DNA from: Actinomycetospora sp. NBRC 106375
GTDB lineage: Bacteria > Actinomycetota > Actinomycetes > Mycobacteriales > Pseudonocardiaceae
Direction: 5' to 3'
NCBI RefSeq assembly: GCF_030269665.1
Contig: NZ_BSTS01000013.1
Span: forward strand, 1-64,000
Length of the DNA: 64,000 nt
Under the pieces are notes generated by a model. It was not told the DNA's origin and searched no databases. It saw only the letters and a list, made by a program, of their open reading frames with translations. Each line of letters starts with the position of its first letter. Position 1 is the stretch's first letter. A program made the position numbers and the translations under genes. Of the stretch, positions 34,776-43,396 are shown piece after piece.

Positions 34776-36358
34776 GACCCCTCGCCCTCGTAGTGGCCGG
34801 CGTAGCGCTCGCGCAGCACGTTCTTCTGGATCTTGCCGGTTGACGTGCGCGGGAGCTCGTCGACGACGATGACCGACTTCGGCAGCTTGTAGCGGTCGAG
34901 CCGGCCGCCCAGCTCCTTCACGAGCGTCTCGGGGTCGACGTCGGCGCCGGTCGCCGGCACGACCACCGCGGTGATCGCCTCGCTCCACCGCTCGTGGGGC
35001 AGGCCGAGGACCGCGACCTCGCCGACGACCGGGTCGGCGTAGAGCGCGCGCTCGACCTCGAGCGACGCGACGTTCTCGCCGCCGGTCTTGATGACGTCCT
35101 TCGACCGGTCGGTGAACCAGAGGATGCCGTCGTCGTCGACCCGGCCGATGTCGCCGGAGTGGAACCAGCCGTGGGCGAAGACCTCCGCGGTGGCCTCGGG
35201 CCGGTGCAGGTAGCCGGTCATCGTGTGCGGCCCGCGGTAGACGATCTCGCCCTCCTGGCCGCGGGGGAGGAGCTCGCCGTCCGGGCCCATGATCGCCATC
35301 TGGACGTTGACCACCGGCGTGCCGACGGCGCCGGGGTGCGTGAGCTGGTGCTCGGGCCGGAACAGGGTGGCGGTCGGGCTCATCTCGGTCTGGCCGAACA
35401 GCAGGTAGAAGTCGCAGCCGAACGCCTCGATGGCGCGCCGGACCTGCGCCTCGGGCATGGGCGCCATCGCGTAGCACGCCCGGCGCAGGCTGGAGACGTC
35501 GCGCGTGGCGAGGTCGGGGTGGTCGAGCATCGCCCGGTACATCATCGGCAGCCCGAAGATCTGGGTGATGCGCTCGCGCTCGATCATCGCGAGCAGCGTC
35601 GCCGGGTCGAAGGCCCGCAGGACGTGGATGGTCGCGCCGACCATGATCGCGGGCGTGCAGTGGGTGTTGAGCTGCGCGGTGTGGAACATCGGCAGCATCG
35701 CGACGAAGCGGTCGTTCTCGTCGAACTTCGCCTCGAGGGCCATCGTGATCGACTCGAGGTAGATCGCGAGGTGGTTGCCGATCACACCCTTCGGCGCCGA
35801 CGTCGTCCCGCTGGTGTAGAGGTACGTGATGGGGTCGCGGTCGCCGACGAGGACCTCCGGCGCGCCGTCGTCGGCGTCCAGGACGTCCTCGAGGAGCAGG
35901 TGACCGCCGGCCGGGGCGCCGGTGCCCGGCGCGACGATCACGTCCGCGACGCCCGGCGACTGCTCGACGGCGGACGCGAGCGCGTCGACCAGCTGCGCCT
36001 CGACGACGATCCCGCGGGCCCCGGAGTCCTGCAGGACGTAGGCGACCTCGTCGCAGCGCCACCCGAGGTTGACCGGCACGCAGACGACGCCGAGCTTGGC
36101 GCACGCGTAGTAGGTGACCAGGAACTCGGCACTGTTGCCCGCGGCGAGGGCCAGAGCGTCACCGCGGCCGTACCCCCGGGCCGCGAGGCCCCGGGCGAGG
36201 CGGTTCACCCACGCGTCGAACGCCGCGTAGGTCCAGCTCCGCTCCCCGTCCACGATCGCCGTCCGGTCGGGGTGCCGCGACGCGGTGCGGGTCAGCGAGT
36301 CGCCGACGTTGACGCGGTGGACGAGGTTCTCGGCGATCTCGGGGGCGAGGGGCGTCAT
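34772..36358 (-). CDS. Acyl-CoA synthetase (class I adenylate-forming)
   Basis: A 528-residue ANL ligase. Motifs: YLYTSGTTSAPKG, FGQTEMSPTA, GWFHSGDIG and the C-terminal TSTGKIQKN with the catalytic Lys. It is about equal in length to the next ligase but clearly different in sequence, so the pair is not a recent duplication. It sits 3 bp after the AtuA stop. In Pseudomonas the atu cluster ends in a ligase (AtuH) for citronellate or geranate, a comparison that supports but does not prove a terpenoid acid substrate. Confidence 0.88.
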   Translation of the reverse strand: MTPLAPEIAENLVHRVNVGDSLTRTASRHPDRTAIVDGERSWTYAAFDAWVNRLARGLAARGYGRGDALALAAGNSAEFLVTYYACAKLGVVCVPVNLGWRCDEVAYVLQDSGARGIVVEAQLVDALASAVEQSPGVADVIVAPGTGAPAGGHLLLEDVLDADDGAPEVLVGDRDPITYLYTSGTTSAPKGVIGNHLAIYLESITMALEAKFDENDRFVAMLPMFHTAQLNTHCTPAIMVGATIHVLRAFDPATLLAMIERERITQIFGLPMMYRAMLDHPDLATRDVSSLRRACYAMAPMPEAQVRRAIEAFGCDFYLLFGQTEMSPTATLFRPEHQLTHPGAVGTPVVNVQMAIMGPDGELLPRGQEGEIVYRGPHTMTGYLHRPEATAEVFAHGWFHSGDIGRVDDDGILWFTDRSKDVIKTGGENVASLEVERALYADPVVGEVAVLGLPHERWSEAITAVVVPATGADVDPETLVKELGGRLDRYKLPKSVIVVDELPRTSTGKIQKNVLRERYAGHYEGEGS

Positions 36359-36361
36359 CGT

Positions 36362-38131
36362 CTACTCCTGGTGGGCGGGAAGGAGGTCCTCCGGGACGTC
36401 GACGACCCGGGAGCGGAGGTACTCGCCGAGGCCCTTGGCCTGGGGGTCGGGTCGGGTGGCGGAGGCGACGCCCTCGCCGAGGATCCCGACGACCACGACG
36501 TTGACCGCCCGCAGGTTGGGCAGCGCGTGGACCTGGACGGCCAGGTCCCGGGCCTCGGGCAGCAGCTCGCGCACCCGCTCGGGCGTGACGAAGGAGCGCA
36601 GCCAGGCGTACTCCGCGTCGGTGCGGGTCCAGAGCCCGACGTTGGCGTTGCCGCCCTTGTCCCCGGAGCGGGCGGCCGCGACCGCGCCGAGCGGGGCGCG
36701 GCGCGTGGGGCCGCTCGGCGCCGGGGCCGCCGGCGCCGTCGGCGCGGGGGCCGTGGCCGCCGCCGACGGCGGGGTCGGGTCGATCGTGACGACGGTGCCG
36801 TCGGGCCGCGTGACCCGGTGCTCGACCTCGGTGGCCGGCACCAGGGTCGGCCAGTAGACGCCGAACGCGCTCGCGTCCGAGGGCGGGGTGGTGGTGTGGA
36901 AGCCGGGGTAGCCGCCGAGGGCGAGCTCCATGGTGGTGTTGGAGAACGCGCGCCCGACCTTGGTCCGGTCGGGGTCCTTGACGGTGATCTTGAGGTGGGC
37001 GGTGGCCTGCTCGTTGCCTCCGGCGTCGGGGTGGTCGAAGCGCAGCAGCCGCACGTCGACCTCGGCGAAGCGGTCCTGGCCGCCGAGCAGCTCGAAGAGC
37101 TCCTGCTCGGCCCACGCGGCCTTGCCCTCGATGTCGAGGCCGGTCAGCACCATGGTCATGGTGTTGCGGTAGCCGCCCTCGTGGTTGAGCGCGACCTTGA
37201 GCGTCTCCGGCGGCGCGCTGCCGCGGGTGCCCGCGATCCGCACCCGGTGCTCGCCCTCCTGGGTGAGCGCGAGGCTGTCGAAGTGCGCGACGGCGTCCGG
37301 GCCGGCGTAGGCGGGGTCGGCGATCTCGTAGAGCAGCTGGGCGGTGACGGTGCCGACGGAGACCAGCCCGCCGGTGCCCGGGTGCTTGGTGATCACGCTC
37401 GAGCCGTCGGCGGCGACCTCGGCGATCGGGAAGCCGGGGTAGCGGCGGTCGGTGACCTCGTCCATGAACGCGTAGTTGCCGCCGGTGGCCTGGGGACCGC
37501 ACTCGATGACGTGCCCGGCGGCCATCGCTCCGGCGATCGCGTCGAGGTCGGTGCGCGCCCAGCCGTGCCACCACGCGGCCGGTCCGACGACCACCGACGC
37601 GTCGGTGACCCGCCCGGTGACCACGACGTCGGCGCCCGCGCCCAGCGCGTCGGCGATGCCGAAGCCGCCGAGGTAGGCGTTGGCGGTGACCGGGTGCACG
37701 GCGCTCTCGCCGAGCTTGCGGCCGGTGTCGAGGTGGGCGAGGTCGTGGCCGGCGGCCTGCAGCTCCTCGAGCCGGTCGACGATGTCGTCGCCGTCGACGT
37801 GGGCCACCCGGGGGTGCAGGCCCAGGCGCTCGGCGAGCGCGGTCACCTCGCCCGCGAGCCCGCCCGGGTTGAGCCCGCCGGCGTTGGCGACGATCCGGAT
37901 GCCGCGGTCCAGGCAGGTGCCCAGGACTTCCTCGAGCTGGGTGAGGAAGGTCTTCGCGTAGCCCGCCGAGGGGTCCTTCCGCCGCGCCTTGTCCAGGATC
38001 AGCATCGTCAGCTCGGCGAGGTAGTCGCCGGTCAGGAGGTCGATCGGACCGCCGTCGACCATCTCCCGGGCGGCGGCGAGGCGGTCGCCGTAGAACCCGG
38101 AGCAGTTGCCGATGAGGACGGGCCGGGTCAT
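36362..38131 (-). CDS. atuA: AtuA family protein (acyclic terpene utilization)
   Basis: A 589-residue DUF1446/AtuA protein. The N-terminal domain starts VLIGNCSGFYGDR and carries TGDYLAELTMLIL, VANAGGLNPGG, DVVVTGRVTDAS and NHEGGYRNTMTMVL. An Ala/Pro linker near residues 460-485 leads to the C-terminal AtuA-like domain with GDKGGNANVGLW. In Pseudomonas atuA is part of citronellol/geraniol catabolism, but its biochemical step is unproven. It overlaps the TIGR03084 gene by 4 bp. Confidence 0.88.
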   Translation of the reverse strand: MTRPVLIGNCSGFYGDRLAAAREMVDGGPIDLLTGDYLAELTMLILDKARRKDPSAGYAKTFLTQLEEVLGTCLDRGIRIVANAGGLNPGGLAGEVTALAERLGLHPRVAHVDGDDIVDRLEELQAAGHDLAHLDTGRKLGESAVHPVTANAYLGGFGIADALGAGADVVVTGRVTDASVVVGPAAWWHGWARTDLDAIAGAMAAGHVIECGPQATGGNYAFMDEVTDRRYPGFPIAEVAADGSSVITKHPGTGGLVSVGTVTAQLLYEIADPAYAGPDAVAHFDSLALTQEGEHRVRIAGTRGSAPPETLKVALNHEGGYRNTMTMVLTGLDIEGKAAWAEQELFELLGGQDRFAEVDVRLLRFDHPDAGGNEQATAHLKITVKDPDRTKVGRAFSNTTMELALGGYPGFHTTTPPSDASAFGVYWPTLVPATEVEHRVTRPDGTVVTIDPTPPSAAATAPAPTAPAAPAPSGPTRRAPLGAVAAARSGDKGGNANVGLWTRTDAEYAWLRSFVTPERVRELLPEARDLAVQVHALPNLRAVNVVVVGILGEGVASATRPDPQAKGLGEYLRSRVVDVPEDLLPAHQE

Positions 38132-38937
38132 GCGGGGCTCCCGTGGGTCGGTGCGGCGGGGGCGCGTCCGTCGGCGGGGGCGCCGGCGAACGCCTGGGCG
38201 ATGGACATCCACTCCGTGGCGACCGGGCCGCGGACGCGCAGGCCCGTGTCGTCGCGGTGGCGGCGCTGGGTGACGAGGAGACAGAAGTCCAGGGCCGTGC
38301 CCTCGACGCGGTCGGCGGCGTTCTCGGGGCCCCAGGTCCAGCGGTCGCCGGACGGGGCGTCCAGCTCGATGCGCACCGGCGCCTCGGGCACCGGGCGGTC
38401 GCGCAGCGCGAACGCGAAGCCGGCGGTCCGGACACCGAGGTGGGCGACGTGGCGCAGCCGGTCGGTGGGCTCGCGGACCGCACCGAGGGCGTCGGCGACG
38501 TCCTGGCCGTGGGCCCAGGTCTCCATCAGCCGGGCGGTGGCCGACGACGCGGCGCTCATGTCCGGGCCGTACCAGGGCAGCCGCGTCGAGGGGTCGAGGC
38601 CGGCGAAGACGTCGATGTAGCCCGCCCGAGCCCGGACGAGCCACGCGCGCACGGCGTCCGCGGCGAGGTGCGCGTGTTCCGCGGCGACCTGGTCGGGGAA
38701 GTCGTCGCCGCGCTCCACGAGCGCCGCGGACTCGCGGCGGAACCGCTCGGGGTCCGTGGCCGCGAGCGCGGCGGTCTCGTCGAAGTAGGCGAGGTGGGTG
38801 AGCTGGTCGCGGATCGACCAGCCCGCGGCCGGGGTCGCCGTGCCGAGGGCGTCGTCGTCGAGGGGCTCGACGAGCGCGAGGACGACGTCGGTCTCGGCCT
38901 GCAGGTCCGCGAGCAGCGCGGTCATGTCGACGGCCAC
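38128..38937 (-). CDS. TIGR03084-family DinB-like metal-binding protein
   Basis: A 269-residue protein with an N-terminal DinB/mycothiol maleylpyruvate isomerase-like four-helix bundle. Likely metal His residues are in RDQLTHLAYFDE and METWAHGQDV. TIGR03084 genes are often found next to AtuA and acyl-CoA carboxylases in actinobacteria; a mycothiol-linked reaction is possible but unproven. GTG 38937, one base after the crotonase stop and 8 nt from AGGGG, is preferred to the in-frame ATG 38925, which has no ribosome site. Confidence 0.8.
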   Translation of the reverse strand: MAVDMTALLADLQAETDVVLALVEPLDDDALGTATPAAGWSIRDQLTHLAYFDETAALAATDPERFRRESAALVERGDDFPDQVAAEHAHLAADAVRAWLVRARAGYIDVFAGLDPSTRLPWYGPDMSAASSATARLMETWAHGQDVADALGAVREPTDRLRHVAHLGVRTAGFAFALRDRPVPEAPVRIELDAPSGDRWTWGPENAADRVEGTALDFCLLVTQRRHRDDTGLRVRGPVATEWMSIAQAFAGAPADGRAPAAPTHGSPA

Positions 38938-38938
38938 G

Positions 38939-39700
38939 TCAGCGCCCCTGCCAGACGGGCGTGCGCTTCTCGGCGAAGGCGCTGGGCCCCTCCTGGGCGT
39001 CGGCCGAGAGGTAGACGAGCTCCCAGATCTCCTCGGCGCGGGCGTAGGCCTCCTCGCGCGGGTGCGTCGCGGAGAGGTACGCGGTGCGCTTGCCCGCGAG
39101 CACCGACAGCGGGGCGTTGCCCGCGATGCGCTCGGCGAGCTGCTGGGTGTGGGTCGCGAGGTCGGCGCCGGGCACCACGTGGTTCACGAGGCCGGCCTCC
39201 CGGGCGCGCTGCGCGTCGAGCGGGTCGCCGGTGAGCAGCAGCTCCAGCGCGATCCGCGGTGGCACCAGCCACGACAGCGGCGCCGCCCACGGCGACCCCC
39301 GCCCCACCTTGACCTCGGTGATGGCGAAGCGGGCGTGGTCGGCGGCGACGACGAGGTCGCACTGCTGGGCGAGCAGGAACCCCCCGGCGTAGGCGACGCC
39401 GTTGACCGCCGCGATCGTCGGCTTGGCGACGTCGACGTTGCGCCCGAACTGGGGCAGGAAGTCCGGCGGGGGCACCTGCAGCGCGCTCGCGGACATCTCC
39501 TTGAGGTCGCCGCCCGCGCAGAACGCCTTGTCCCCGGCGCCGGTGAGCACCAGGACCCTCGCCTCGGCGTCGGCGTTGAACCGGTGCACCCCGTCGAACA
39601 GCCCGTCGCGGACGTCCTTCGAGAGCGCGTTGCGGGCCTCGGGCCGGTCGATCGTCAGCCAGGCCACGCCGTCCGTGACCTCGTAGCGCACGGCACTCAT
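38939..39700 (-). CDS. Enoyl-CoA hydratase (AtuE/LiuC-like position)
   Basis: A 253-residue crotonase with FCAGGDLKEM and VNGVAYAGGFLLAQQCD oxyanion segments and the Glu-containing ITEVKVGRGSPWAA. It starts with ATGA inside the end of the biotin carboxylase gene. In atu and liu clusters the crotonase next to the carboxylase hydrates the 3-methylglutaconyl-type product, so a glutaconyl-CoA hydratase role is the best inference here. Confidence 0.85.
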   Translation of the reverse strand: MSAVRYEVTDGVAWLTIDRPEARNALSKDVRDGLFDGVHRFNADAEARVLVLTGAGDKAFCAGGDLKEMSASALQVPPPDFLPQFGRNVDVAKPTIAAVNGVAYAGGFLLAQQCDLVVAADHARFAITEVKVGRGSPWAAPLSWLVPPRIALELLLTGDPLDAQRAREAGLVNHVVPGADLATHTQQLAERIAGNAPLSVLAGKRTAYLSATHPREEAYARAEEIWELVYLSADAQEGPSAFAEKRTPVWQGR

Positions 39701-41727
39701 GCGGCCGCCTCCTCCTCGGTGATCACGGCGAGCACCTCGCCCGTGTCGACGGTGTCGCCGAGGGACACCAGCAGATCGGCCACCACGCCGTCCACCGGCG
39801 CCTTCACCTGGTGCTCCATCTTCATCGCCTCGAACACGAGCACGGTGGTGCCCGCGCTGACCGGCTGCCCCGTCTCGGCGAGGACCCGGACCACGGTGCC
39901 GGGCATCGGGGCGAACAGGGAGCCCGGCGCGGCCTCGGTGCCGGGGACCGGCAGGCGCTCGACGTCGTCGAAGTCGGTCGCGCCGAGCGGGCTGTCGACG
40001 TGGACGGCGGCGCCGACCCGGTGCAGCCGCACGGTGCGCCGGACGCCGTCGACCGCGAGGTCCACGGCGTCCGCGGCGGCGTCGTGGACGAGCAGGCCGG
40101 TCAGCGGCTCCCCGTCGACCGAGGCCCACCACCCGCGGCGCGTGCGGCGGTAGGCGACGACGACCTCCTGCTCGCCGAGCTGGAACGTCGCCACCTGGGG
40201 CGCGCTGACGACGTTGCGCCAGCCGCTGGGGACCGGGCGCTGCACGCGGGGGTCGGCGCGGCGGCCCGCCTGGTCGGCCAGCGCGGCGGCGACCGCGTGC
40301 ACCCGGCGGCGGGTGGCGGCCACGTCGGCGGGGCCGGCGGCGAGCGCCGCGGGGTCGTGCCGCGTGAGGTAGCCGGTGTCGGTGCGCCCGGCGAGGAACT
40401 CGGGCTCGCGCAGGACGCCGACGAGCAGGTCGCGGTTGGTGACCAGCCCGTGCACCTCGGCCTCGGCCAGCGCCCGCGCCAGCCGCCGGGCGGCCTGGCC
40501 GCGCGTGGCGCCGTGCGCGATGACCTTCGCCAGCATCGGGTCGTAGTGGGTGCCGACCATCGAGCCGCTGCGCACCCCGGTGTCGACGCGCACGCCCGGG
40601 AGGTCGGGCACCGTGAAGCGGTGCAGCGTGCCGCTGCCCGGCTGGTAGTCGCGCGCCGGGTCCTCGGCGTAGAGCCGGGCCTCGATGGCGTGCCCGTGCA
40701 GCGACGCGCCCAGGACGTCGGCGGGCAGCGGGTCGCCCTCGGCGACCTGCAGCTGCAGGGCGACCAGGTCGAGCCCCGTGACCTCCTCGGTGACGGGGTG
40801 CTCGACCTGCAGGCGGGTGTTGACCTCGAGGAAGAAGAACCCTCGGGGGGCTCCGCCCCCCGAGTCCCCCCCGGACGAACCTTCGAGGACGAACTCGACC
40901 GTCCCGGCGCCGGTGTAGCCGATGGCCTTGCCGGCCGCGACGGCGGCGCTGCCGAGCTGGTCGCGCAGCGCGTCGTCGACGGCCGGCGACGGCGCCTCCT
41001 CGATGATCTTCTGGTAGCGGCGCTGGATGGAGCACTCGCGCTCGAAGAGGTGCACGACGGTGCCGTGGGTGTCGCCGAAGATCTGGACCTCGACGTGGCG
41101 CGGATTCTCGACGAACCGCTCGAGGAACACGGTGCCGTCGCCGAACGCCGACGCCGCCTCCCGCCGGGCGCCCTGGACCGCGTCGGCGACCTCGCCGGCG
41201 TCGCGGACGATGCGCATCCCGCGCCCGCCGCCGCCGAACGCGGCCTTGACCAGCACCGGGAACCCGATGCCCTCGGCCATCTCCCGCAGGGCGTCGGCGG
41301 AGGGCTCGTCCCCGGCGTCCACGACCGCGCCGGGCAGCACCGGCACGCCGGCCCTCGCCATCAGCTCCTTTGCCGCGATCTTGGAGCCCATCGCCTCGAT
41401 CGCCTCGACCGGCGGCCCGACGAAGCACAGGCCGGCCTCGGCGCAGGCGCGCGCGAAGCCGGCGTTCTCCGAGAGGAAGCCGTAGCCGGGGTGGACGGCG
41501 TCGGCGCCGGTGGCCCGCGCCGCGGCGACGATCGCGTCGACCCGCAGGTAGGTCTCCGACGGCGCGGCGCCGGGCAGGTGCACCGCCTCGTCGGCCAGGG
41601 CGACGAAGGGCGCGTCGGCGTCGGGGTCGGAGAAGACCGCGACGGTCGCGACGTCGAGCGCGCGGGCCGACCGGATCACGCGCTCGGCGATCTCGCCGCG
41701 GTTGGCCACGAGCAGCTTGGTGATCAT
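39697..41727 (-). CDS. Biotin carboxylase + BCCP alpha subunit of acyl-CoA carboxylase
   Basis: A 676-residue alpha subunit: biotin carboxylase (1-about 450, with KAAFGGGGRGM, HVEVQIFGD, FLEVNTRLQVEHPVTE), a linker domain, and a C-terminal biotinyl domain with FEAMKMEH. It carboxylates biotin for the beta subunit encoded upstream. One oddity: between EFVLEG and FFFLEVN, where the family normally has three or four residues, there is a Gly/Ser-rich insertion of about 13 residues encoded by a perfect GC hairpin (40842-40864). The carboxylase most resembles methylcrotonyl/geranyl-CoA types by context. Overlaps the crotonase by 4 bp. Confidence 0.9.
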   Translation of the reverse strand: MITKLLVANRGEIAERVIRSARALDVATVAVFSDPDADAPFVALADEAVHLPGAAPSETYLRVDAIVAAARATGADAVHPGYGFLSENAGFARACAEAGLCFVGPPVEAIEAMGSKIAAKELMARAGVPVLPGAVVDAGDEPSADALREMAEGIGFPVLVKAAFGGGGRGMRIVRDAGEVADAVQGARREAASAFGDGTVFLERFVENPRHVEVQIFGDTHGTVVHLFERECSIQRRYQKIIEEAPSPAVDDALRDQLGSAAVAAGKAIGYTGAGTVEFVLEGSSGGDSGGGAPRGFFFLEVNTRLQVEHPVTEEVTGLDLVALQLQVAEGDPLPADVLGASLHGHAIEARLYAEDPARDYQPGSGTLHRFTVPDLPGVRVDTGVRSGSMVGTHYDPMLAKVIAHGATRGQAARRLARALAEAEVHGLVTNRDLLVGVLREPEFLAGRTDTGYLTRHDPAALAAGPADVAATRRRVHAVAAALADQAGRRADPRVQRPVPSGWRNVVSAPQVATFQLGEQEVVVAYRRTRRGWWASVDGEPLTGLLVHDAAADAVDLAVDGVRRTVRLHRVGAAVHVDSPLGATDFDDVERLPVPGTEAAPGSLFAPMPGTVVRVLAETGQPVSAGTTVLVFEAMKMEHQVKAPVDGVVADLLVSLGDTVDTGEVLAVITEEEAAA
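40842..40864. repeat. In-frame palindromic element inside biotin carboxylase gene
   Basis: CTCGGGGGGC-TCC-GCCCCCCGAG, a perfect 10-bp stem with 3-nt loop, lies within the carboxylase coding sequence and encodes part of a Gly-rich insertion (GGGAPRG). Its core is the reverse complement type of the hairpin at 41747. It looks like a REP-type palindrome tolerated in a surface loop. Confidence 0.65.
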
Positions 41728-41746
41728 GGATGGCCTTTCGGGGGTT

Positions 41747-41767
41747 CACGGGGGCGGAGCCCCCGTG
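41747..41767. repeat. Intergenic palindrome, twin of the 40842 element
   Basis: CACGGGGGC-GGA-GCCCCCGTG, a perfect 9-bp stem with 3-nt loop, fills most of the 45-bp gap between carboxylase beta and alpha genes. Both palindromes share the core GGGGGC-N3-GCCCCC with complementary loops (GGA and TCC). Here it may tune translation or mRNA stability of the alpha subunit. Confidence 0.6.
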
Positions 41768-41772
41768 GGTCC

Positions 41773-43374
41773 TTACATCCGGTAGACGCCGTAGCCGCGC
41801 TGGCCGGCGACGTGGTTGGAGTGCGCGGCCGACAGGGCGATGCCCAGGACCGTGCGCGTGTCACGGGGGTCGATCAGCCCGTCGTCGTAGAGGCGGGCGG
41901 TGACGAAGAAGGAGTGCGACTCCTCGGCGATCTGGGCCTCGATCGCCGCGCGCTGGCGCTCGTCGGCCTCGGCGTCGAACTCGCGTCCGCTCGCGGCCGC
42001 CGACTGCTTCGCCACGATCGAGAGCACGCCGGCGAGCTGGGCGGCGCCCATGACGGCGAGCTTCGCGCCGGCCCACGAGAACATCAGGCGCGGGTCGTAG
42101 GCCCGCCCGGACATCCCGTAGTTGCCCGCCCCGAACGACGCGGCCATGTTCACCGTGATGTGCGGGACCTGGCTGTTGGCCACCGAGTTGATCATCTTGG
42201 AGCCGTCCTTGATGATCCCGCCCTGCTCGTACTGCTTGCCGACCATGTAGCCGGTGGTGTTCTGCAGGAAGATCAGCGGCGTGTCGGTCTGGTTGGCGAG
42301 CTGGATGAACTCGCTGGCCTTCTCGGCCTCCTCGCTGAACAGCACCCCCCGGGCGTTGGCGAGGACCCCGACCGGGTAGCCGTGGATCGAGGTCCAGCCG
42401 GTGACGAGGCTCGTGCCGTAGAGCGGCTTGTACTCGCCGAACCGCGAGCCGTCGACGACGCGGGCCAGCACCTCGCGCGGGTCGAACGGCACCTTGATGT
42501 CGGCGGGCGCGATGCCCAGCAGCTCGTCGGGGTCGTAGAGCGGTTCGTCCGCGGGCAGCGACGGGCCGGGCCCGAGCTTGCGCCAGTGCAGCTCCGCGAC
42601 GATCTGGCGCCCGATCCGGATGGCGTCGCGCTCGTCGACGGCGAAGTGGTCGGCGAGGCCCGAGACCCTGGCGTGCATCGCGGCGCCGCCGAGCTCCTCG
42701 TCGTCGGCGTCCTCGCCGGTGGCCATCTTCACCAGCGGCGGACCGCCGAGGAACACCTTGGCCTGCCGGTCGACCATGACCGCGTAGTCGCACATCCCGG
42801 GCACGTAGGCGCCGCCCGCGGTGGAGTTGCCGAAGACCAGCGCGACGGTCGGGATCGCCATCGACGACAGCTCGGTGAGGTCGTGGAAGATCTTGCCGGC
42901 GTGCACGAAGAGCTCGGACTGGCTCGGCAGGTCGGCGCCGCCGGACTCCACGAGGTTGATCACCGGGAGCCGGTTGACCCGCGCGATCTCGAGGGCGCGC
43001 AGCGTCTTCTTCAGCGAGTACGGGTTCATCGCCCCGCCGCGCACCGTCGGGTCGTGGGCGATGAGGACGCACTCGACGCCGGAGACCACCCCGATGCCGG
43101 TGATGATGCTGGCGCCGACGACGAACTGCGAGCCCCACGCGGCGAGCGTCGAGAGCTCGAGGAAGGACGCGTCCCGGTCGAGCAGCAGCTCGATGCGTTC
43201 GCGTGCCAGCAGGCGCCCGCGGTCGTGGTGGCGCTGCTGGTAGCGCGGGCCGCCGCCCGCGATCGCGGCCGCGACCTGCTCGTCGAGCTCGTCGAGGATC
43301 TGCTCCTGGGCCTTGCGGTTCTGGACGTACGTCTCGTCGGACGTGCGCAGCTGGGAGGACAGGACGGTGGTCAC
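41773..43374 (-). CDS. Acyl-CoA carboxylase beta (carboxyltransferase) subunit
   Basis: A 533-residue carboxyltransferase with N- and C-terminal crotonase-like halves. Typical blocks are RHHDRGRLLARERI, FGNSTAGGAYVPGMCDY, FLGGPPLVKMATGE, IFLQNTTGYMVGKQYEQGGIIKDG and MFSWAGAKLAVMG. The TTGYMVG stretch and the length are those of methylcrotonyl/geranyl-CoA carboxylase beta subunits (LiuB/AtuC), rather than propionyl-CoA carboxylases. GTG 43374 starts with TTVLSSQL. Between the dehydrogenase gene and the alpha subunit gene. Confidence 0.9.
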   Translation of the reverse strand: MTTVLSSQLRTSDETYVQNRKAQEQILDELDEQVAAAIAGGGPRYQQRHHDRGRLLARERIELLLDRDASFLELSTLAAWGSQFVVGASIITGIGVVSGVECVLIAHDPTVRGGAMNPYSLKKTLRALEIARVNRLPVINLVESGGADLPSQSELFVHAGKIFHDLTELSSMAIPTVALVFGNSTAGGAYVPGMCDYAVMVDRQAKVFLGGPPLVKMATGEDADDEELGGAAMHARVSGLADHFAVDERDAIRIGRQIVAELHWRKLGPGPSLPADEPLYDPDELLGIAPADIKVPFDPREVLARVVDGSRFGEYKPLYGTSLVTGWTSIHGYPVGVLANARGVLFSEEAEKASEFIQLANQTDTPLIFLQNTTGYMVGKQYEQGGIIKDGSKMINSVANSQVPHITVNMAASFGAGNYGMSGRAYDPRLMFSWAGAKLAVMGAAQLAGVLSIVAKQSAAASGREFDAEADERQRAAIEAQIAEESHSFFVTARLYDDGLIDPRDTRTVLGIALSAAHSNHVAGQRGYGVYRM

Positions 43375-43396
43375 GCGCGGTCTCCTCGGGGACTTC

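Noticed and set aside
34994-38620. A 1,208-codon plus-strand open frame across the AtuA/ligase genes
   Set aside because: It is the complement of well-recognised genes in GC-rich DNA; its translation is Arg/Val/Gly/Asp low-complexity with no domain.
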